Assembly: GCA_964035795.1 (NCBI GenBank)
Contig: OZ038320.1
Location: 25,856,118 to 25,920,117 of the forward strand
Direction: 5' to 3'
Length of the DNA: 64,000 bases
Source of the DNA: Pterobdella sp. o SKG-2022
Taxonomy: Eukaryota; Annelida; Clitellata; Hirudinida; Piscicolidae
Shown here in pieces: positions 57,220-64,000 of this stretch; within the stretch, counting starts at the first letter, position 1, and every line of letters starts with the position of its first letter. The notes beneath the pieces are model-generated. The model was not told where the DNA came from, did no database searches, and saw only the letters and a list, made by a program, of their open reading frames with translations. Both the position numbers and the translations under genes were made by a program.

Positions 57220-60200
57220 TTATGGTTCATGAAATCTGTAGTTGAAACAGTCACCATCAATCATTCCACCGATAAAAGAATAATCTACTTGAGAAATAAA
57301 AGTTGAAAATGTAAGAATGCTTGCCTGGTATATTGCTTGCTATCCTCATGCACGATCATCTCCGTACTTTTGTAAACGTTCAATTCTTTACGAATCGATG
57401 CCTGGTGAAATATTTTGAATAGCTTTATTATGTAATCAATAAAAATTAATAAAGACGGCTGTCAACTCAAGTTACTGGGACATGTACAACAGTATAATCT
57501 GATAAAATTTATTATATATTATTAAAGTAAAAAACTCTCTAGCAAAAATATTATTTTTAATTGTTTTGAAAGATAAATATTTTTGTTAATGCAATTAATC
57601 TTAATGCCTACAACATCCTTTAACCATCAGAGTAACATTAACATACCACACGCTTTAATTACGCAATACTTGTATGAATATAAAAATAACCTTATCCTGG
57701 GGGGTGAGTCTGGTCCAGGGTCTGTCAGCCTTGCGGTCAATATCCTCTACATGGGCTACCTGATGAATATGGTGTAAAAAACTTTCGAGTTGTGATGATT
57801 TAAATAATAATAATAATAATAATCAAAATTGACAGTAAAAAAATAAAATTTTCCGTCAACCCTTTGTGAATAATCTCTGTTAAAATATAGATTTATTCCT
57901 TAATTAAAAAATCTTGCCATTTATTGGTTTGACAAAAAAATAATATATAAAATATTTACTAAATCATATTTCAATTCATCATCATCAATATCATCCTCAT
58001 CGTTTTCATCATCATAATAAAAATACCTCAATGTAATCGTTGAATTTTAATATTTGCCGTTCTCTAAGCTCTGTGACAGTAGGCCTGAATGTAAGCTGTG
58101 TTGAAGAAAGATTACTCGTAATGATTGAAACTGCCAAAGAACTTTAAAACATGAACAATTTTAGATTTGAAACAAAAATTATGTTAGAATAGTCGCAATA
58201 CTTAATGACGCGAAAAACGAATGATTCTAACCTTTCTCATGAGGGTCTTTTTTATTTCTTCTTTATTCTTCTTCATTTCTTCTGGTGAACTTTCTGTAAT
58301 AGTAAACACAACATCAATTTAAATCTAACACATTATATAATAATGAATTTTCAATTGAATTTGATAAACTTGATAAGTATTGAACTAATAGAATAGATAA
58401 CATAACAAGAACCAACGCATAAGAATGTTCTTTTGCTCAAGGTCGTAAAATGATGGTCTTTGGCTTAATTTCCTTTTATTTTAAAATTAGGATCTGATGA
58501 ATTCATATGATGAAGCCAAAATAAGTAAAGAATAATAATATCTGAATAATTCATTATATTCATTATTGGCATTATAATGAGAAAAGATTGGTTATACATA
58601 TAAGATGAATCATCATGAAACGACACTCGAACCTGTTCAGCTGCACGCCTATCTTTCTTCTCTTCTTCGACAGCCTTCTGCATACTTTCAATTCAATTTT
58701 AGAATTAAAAATTTTTTGTCTAACAACGCTTGTTTCATTTTGTAATAAAAATGCATATATAAAATATTTATTAACAAATGAAAATTTTTTCGAAATGAAG
58801 TTAAAATAAGAAATCACTAGACTTAACATAGTTGCCTTGAACAGCAATAATATCGGCTATAATTAATGTGTTATAATGAGCCAATAATACAAATCGAATT
58901 GAAAATTATAGCTGTTTTTGCTTATTAAATGTACTAAAATTCTTCCATAAATCGACGTTAAAAATTGTTGAGATGAAATGTTAAATTTCATCAATATGTC
59001 TATGCAAAGTCTGCTTTATTCATTAGTTTTAAATTAGTATTAAAACAAAAAGGATACTTGCTATTATAAAACCATGTTAGTAAACAAACGAGATGGCTAA
59101 CAAGCTGACATCAACTGCACTTTACTAAAACTTTTTTTATAATATCGACGTTAATGATTATTGATATTGCTTAAAAGTACATTATGATGTTTCTAAAAAG
59201 TTATCCTGTATATATCTTCTATGAAATATTATAAAGAATTTTTTTGAACTGTTCTCTGGTGAATAGCTTGCCCGTTATCGTTGAAATATTGACGAAAATC
59301 AAAGCTATGGAGGTATCCGCGAACAAATTACAGAACAACTTAATTTTTTTAGCAAGATTAAAAGTAATCTTGTAACCAAAAGGAACACTGAACTTCGAAA
59401 GAAAGAATGAGACCAGCATCGTTATTTTTATTCTAGCTCCATGAATACCATAACTTAAGTTCCATTCCATCCATCTTTCACGTCCTCCCTATATTAACAC
59501 CATTTCAAACATCTTTGACTTATACACCTTCATCCTCACTTACTGCATCAACATCTTTTCAACACCTCCAATACCATTCTTCAAGCCATCATCACCATCT
59601 TCTTCGACTCAGTCTTCATTACCACCCTCAACTTCATCCTCATCACCATCATTTCTTTTCACTTTTGCATCTATTAGACGTAATTCTAGATTCTTATACT
59701 AACTTCTCCTATTTCATCTTGCAAATGGTATACATTTTCAAATTTCATATCCAGGCACTAAAAAAATACCCAAATTTTTGTCCCTTGTAAATTTAATACT
59801 GTTACTTTCTCAGCTCTTTTCTAAGTGAACTACTCCGAAGCAATTTTCTGCACTCTGCCGAACTATTTTTCATATGAATTGAAGTCCTTTGTAAATCAAA
59901 CCATCAAAACTGTTTGACAAACTGACGAGCATAGGTCTTTTCGTGCTTGCCTTGATCTTCTGCCCTGCCTACAGATGCTGGAGGATATCAGCTCAAGCTA
60001 CCTTGACCAATAGCTTTATTTTAACAGTAATATTTCAATTTTAATTCCTTTTCACACCAAATCTCACAATTATGAAATTTTCTTTTGCGCAACATGCTTT
60101 TATCATCTTTTCTCAAAAATTTGAACAATTATTTTTAAACTAGACCATCAAGAATAAATCGTCATCTATTTTGATAACCCTTTCAGCAAGCATAGTTTGA

Positions 60201-63200
60201 TAAGTATGCGATATGTAAACAATGTAAAATATATAAGAAAATATGGTTTCTTAGGTCTTCAAATGCGTATTAAAAGAGTATGAAAAATTTTTATAAAAAT
60301 ACAAACGTTAGCCTCTAAAACCGAATAGTAAGATACTTTGCAGAAACAATGTTTGCGAAACAATTATAATAATTATCTCACAGTTAACGTTTGAAAACAC
60401 ATTGAACACAAAAATACATTACTTTGAAAAATCCTTAAAAATAAATCAAACGTAAAATTATGAAATTCTATGCCTAAATTCCAAAGCTCTGATGTTGAAA
60501 AATCCATGGTATTCTAGTTATGTATTTTTGTAATACAGATCAAAACATGCACTTTTGAAAGATTATTTATTTAGAAAATAATGACATTTTGATCATTTTT
60601 TATTCACCCATTAAATGCCCGTTGACTTTTCTATGCGTCAGAATTTGATTGCATTTCACTCATTAATCTTGATTATAAGAGCGCTAAAATTAGCTGTAAT
60701 GATAAAGTGAATGGAAACACACTTATAAGGACTGACAACCTAAAATATTTACAATTTCAATCATTTTTAAATATTCAACAAAAAAATTAAAAATGAAAAA
60801 ATAGTTAATAGAATTTATATAAAAATACTAACAATAGTTATAAAAAAACCCAATAATTTTTAATTTAAAAATTGAGATTAAAAAATTAAAACCAAAAATT
60901 TATCGATTTATTAGCTGAAAGTACAAAGTTTTCCAAATATCAATTAACGAAAACTTCAGTACTTGGTGTTAATAAACGGGATAAGCCAAGTTTTGAATTG
61001 AAGAATGTCGTTTTAGACTATTTCGATTCATCATTTAAAAATAATAATCTTTCGAAAAACGATAAAATAAAACCTACATAAGATCTTTTCAAAATAAAAA
61101 ATTATTAACGTATCAGCAACAACACAAAATCTTATAAAGATTTGATAAAGAAGTATCAAGGAGCCTCTCAATTATAATTAGAAACATTTAAAGCTTAAAT
61201 GCTTGCACCCCAGTGACGTTAAAGATAAAAATTATGGTTTTTATTATTTTCAATTTTGAATTTCATATTCCCATGATAAATTCTTCATTTTCAAGATAAA
61301 ATGCTTATCACGATCGATTTGATTTTATCGTTGAAAAATGTAGGAAAAACTTTCTATGGCCAACAGATAACTGTTGGAAGAAACAGCAAATGAGGAAATA
61401 TTTCATAGTGATATATAGAAAGATTTCAAAAAAATGTTCTTCATAAATTATTTCCAACTATAGAAAATAAACATTAAATGAAATATTTTGAATTTTGATT
61501 AATTAAGCTTTTTGATATTGACAAGATATCATCATCAGGCAAATAATGTTAACATTTAATTAATTTTTAGAATATTTTTGCAAAATGATTTCTACTGAAC
61601 TATTCTTAATTTATTGAAGAAATAAAAATGTTTGCGAAAACCTAAACTTCACAAATAAATAAAGAAAATAGTAGTTGATGTCACATAAGCTTTATATAAG
61701 TTATTGAATGTTGATAGCTTGAATATACAACTGAAATTGTTTTTTCCATTCTTTATACTACAAACAAAACCACGAAGCATAAAAATCAAACTAAACTTGA
61801 AAGCTCTTAAAAAAAATATGTATAATACAAAGCCAACCTTTGTATTTATGAAGATCTTGTTCATCATCTTTATCCTCATCCTCATCTTCTTCAGTAACAT
61901 CACTATAATCAGTATCATCATTTTTGGTCTTTTTCTTATATGACTTGTCATCATAGCTTGTATTGAGGTTTCCGAATTTACTGAAGTTGGGTTGAGTTTA
62001 TAATGAATTTGACCACTAAGAGTTTAATCCAAAACATTTAAGTTTATAATTATATAAAAAAGGCTCATAGGTATAACAAAATTATCTTTAATTGATCTAT
62101 TTCATTTTTTAAATGCTACTATTATTAATCTTGACCTCAAAACCTTGAAACATCAGCCAATTGAACAGGGCTTATTAAGTTTTAGATAACAATCATCCAA
62201 GAAAGTTTCAAAAATGAACTCAGTTTTCAAATCTGAAAACAGGTTGACATTGGAAAAAAGGTACATAAAAGATCTTCTATGAACTAATGAAATGACTGAG
62301 TTTGGAAACCATTTTGATCATAATTGAAACCATATTGATCATGACCATCACATGAAAGGTTTTGCTATAAAAAAGCTGATATTGGAAAAATGGTAGATGC
62401 TAAAAGATAAAGATGTGAGGCTTAATGGGACGTATGTATTATTAAGTAGTCAAATGAGAAAAATATCAAATATATTGAATAATCATACATGCAATGAAAC
62501 CACAATACAAATATATATAAATATATATGTACGTTGATAACGAAAAACTTCACATCTTAATAAACTAACTAGTGTTTTGAAATAATACTCAAATATATAT
62601 TGATTTTGAAGGTAGGCAGATATTTTAATTACATTACCTGGGAAAAGAATCTTCATTGTCATCATTATCATTTTCATCCTCTTCATCAATATCTCTAATA
62701 GTGTCTCCATTTTCTTTATTTTTTTCCATTTCTAATTTTTTTTGTCGTTCTTTCTCTTTGGCACCTTTGAAGTTATTAATAAGTTTGAAACCAATTGCTA
62801 TTTTATCCTCTGAAAAAGGTATATAGATGTAACTTGATACTAAATACATACCTTTGAGTGCACTTCTTTTTGGCTTTTTATTAAGGTCAGGTTCAGAGGT
62901 AGGCACTTCTTGATATTTGTTATTCTTTGGGGTGCTTTGAAAATTTTCTGGCATTTTAGGTCTTAATGATGGGTAGAAATTTGTTACTATCTGGATGAAA
63001 TATTACAATTATGAATAATGAAATATTTGAAAATTTTAAAAATAAATATTTTTGAAATATTTGAAAGTATGAATAATTAAACCTTCAAGCTTTCTTCTCT
63101 TTTTACAGAATTATTTGAAGAGTTTAGAGAAATTTCTTCTAAAGGCTTGGGTTCTAATGCCACTAAAATTATTATAAAAGTTCATAATGAATTCTAAAAA

Positions 63201-63709
63201 TAATTATAAAACACACCATTATTTGGAATGAAAGTAGCTGATATTTGATCTCTAGATGAAATACTTCTGGTAGAAGCCTTGTCTCCACCATCTACTGGGT
63301 TGACACTTGATTTTTCAAAAATTTCATTTTGTTTATCTAATGAGGAGTTTGACTGATATTGATTCATTGAAGTTGATGAGCACAAGCAACAAGTCCATAA
63401 ACTTCTTTTGTCTGCATTTGATTATCAAATTATGAAAAATATTAAAAAATATGAAAATACAAACTTTTTTTTGGAACTTTTTCTGAATCAACACTGTTCA
63501 TAGATACTCTGTCAATTGATTCTGCTCTTTTGAAAATTTTAGTTTTCTCTTTGACTTTTGGTAAACCATTTTTTTTTTCTTTGCTTTTTTTATCTTTATC
63601 ATTCTCGATTTGAAATCTGTCTGTAGTTTTTGTTACTAAATTGATAAAACTAACAAACATTCATTTTAATATTTTATGAATTTTATTAACCTTTATCACT
63701 GGATTCCAT
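57220..63709 (-). CDS. PHACTR: PHACTR, phosphatase and actin regulator
   Basis: Fourteen exons are placed: 63709-63691, 63635-63465, 63411-63217, 63162-63083, 62990-62852, 62809-62638, 61980-61838, then a gap, 58677-58622, 58472-58417, 58293-58232, 58095-58027, 57759-57691, 57401-57325, 57235-57220. The C-terminal part is unmistakable. Two RPEL actin-binding motifs (RPSFYDLEQKNIL and RPTVTELRERQIL) are followed by the PP1-binding end: FNDYIE, DRKADRPWTRLT, RKELNVYKSTEMIVHE, and a final FHEP where the family has FHRP. PHACTRs bind G-actin through RPEL and protein phosphatase 1 through this tail. The N-terminal half is Ser/Lys-rich and acidic, typical of the family but not alignable by eye. At least one exon between 61838 and 58677 is missing, since the phases do not meet. 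The last intron starts GCAAGC (GC-AG), and the last coding exon is 16 nt. An AG stands directly before the ATG, so an upstream 5' UTR exon is possible. Confidence 0.92.
57451..57513. repeat. Dispersed repeat family C, copy 3
   Basis: AAGTTACTGGGACATGTACAACAGTATAAT shares the core with the copies at 26974 and 43416 (read in parts of under 20 bases: GTTACTGGGACATG, TACAACAGTATAAT). It lies in a PHACTR intron. Confidence 0.6.
57804..57833. repeat. Short (AAT)n microsatellite
   Basis: About eight AAT/TAA units in a PHACTR intron. Confidence 0.85.
58678..61837 (-). other. Unresolved interior of the PHACTR gene
   Basis: The exon ending at 61838 leaves one base over and the exon starting at 58677 needs none, so at least one exon of length 2 mod 3 must lie here. 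I could not identify it. Two unusual tracts are present: a purine-rich minus-strand reading track at 59690-59219 that would read acidic protein but has three internal stops, and a less AT-biased stretch at 59930-60010. The rest is AT-rich and featureless. Confidence 0.5.
62537..62590. repeat. Dispersed repeat family A, third copy
   Basis: GATAACGAAAAACTTC, CATCTTAAT and AACTAACTAGTGTTTTGAAAT follow the order of the tandem units at 6873-7020. It lies in the PHACTR intron between exons ending 62638 and starting 61980. Confidence 0.6.
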
Positions 63710-64000
63710 CTATAAAATATTGTAATCAAGCTTTTTTTGAAAAAAATGGAAAAAATGCCAATTTTTAAAAATCAAATAATTGTTTAATACTTCAATTAGC
63801 AAAAAAAATTTAAGGCACAAAAACCATTTAAATCGAAATCCGGAAAACTAGTTAACATGAAAAGTAAATAAGGGAATGGCTATTTTATAAACTTTTTACG
63901 ATTTAAAACTATTTTTGCAATAAAAAAAAAAATTTAATTACAGTTCAAATTTTTTTTTGAATGATGAAAAAATTTATTGCTTTTAGTTTTTTCACAACGC
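63710..64000. other. Upstream of PHACTR, no gene seen
   Basis: AT-rich sequence beyond the PHACTR start codon. A promoter or a 5' UTR exon may lie here or outside the window; nothing specific can be recognised. Confidence 0.5.

Noticed and set aside
57583..57777. 64-codon plus-strand open frame
   Set aside because: It is the antisense shadow of the conserved PHACTR exon at 57759-57691.
59515..59790. Plus-strand open frame rich in His, Ser and Leu
   Set aside because: Low-complexity translation of a C/T/A tract with no splice context; the opposite strand is discussed as a finding.

Overview
The window is nuclear DNA of an animal. It is strongly AT-rich, its genes are split by short introns (mostly 40-450 bp) with gt/ag borders, and the genes are animal ones. 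They include an actin-binding PHACTR, a class A GPCR, an ABCG half-transporter, a Spinster transporter and three motile-cilium genes (CCDC39, CFAP70, C2orf81). The organism therefore builds motile 9+2 cilia. I cannot place it in a phylum from the sequence; the gene set fits a ciliated invertebrate or a basal chordate. There is no prokaryotic operon, CRISPR array, rRNA gene or recognisable tRNA. I rebuilt thirteen protein-coding genes exon by exon, checking that every junction keeps the reading frame. Twelve are followed end to end and PHACTR has a gap in the middle.

Layout. 1-15.6 kb: two minus-strand genes, an LRRC14/PRAME-type leucine-rich repeat protein (1813-5272) and a 20-exon ABCG2-like transporter (6619-12835), with repeats in introns and flanks. 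15.6-18.7 kb: an intronless GPCR with its own TATA box and poly(A) signal and a huge second intracellular loop. 18.7-23.4 kb: gene-poor. 23.4-28.1 kb: a Spinster-type lysosomal transporter (minus), followed upstream by an imperfect long hairpin. 30.9-56.4 kb: a very compact block of DMAC2-like (+), SLIRP-like (-), CCDC39 (+), DDX18/Has1 (+), CFAP70 (+), SDHAF3 (+), TACO1 (-) and C2orf81-like (+). 57.2-63.7 kb: a PHACTR homologue (-).

How the genes relate. The compact block mixes two functional groups. The mitochondrial genes are DMAC2-like (complex I/ATP synthase assembly), SLIRP-like (mitochondrial mRNA), SDHAF3 (complex II assembly) and TACO1 (COX1 translation). The ciliary genes are CCDC39 (96-nm ruler), CFAP70 (outer-arm-associated) and C2orf81 (less characterised). 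Two mitochondrial/ciliary pairs are divergent with only 154 and 158 bp between start codons. In front of each ciliary gene lies a 14-bp sequence that matches the RFX X-box consensus at 13 of 14 positions. This regulatory pattern is the most interesting result in the window.

Other items worth attention are the GPCR with a roughly 420-residue basic loop between TM3 and TM4, a coiled-coil N-terminal extension on the ABCG transporter, two GC-AG introns, very small first or last exons (11, 13 and 16 nt), three families of short dispersed repeats, and a hairpin whose mismatches become G-U pairs on one strand only.
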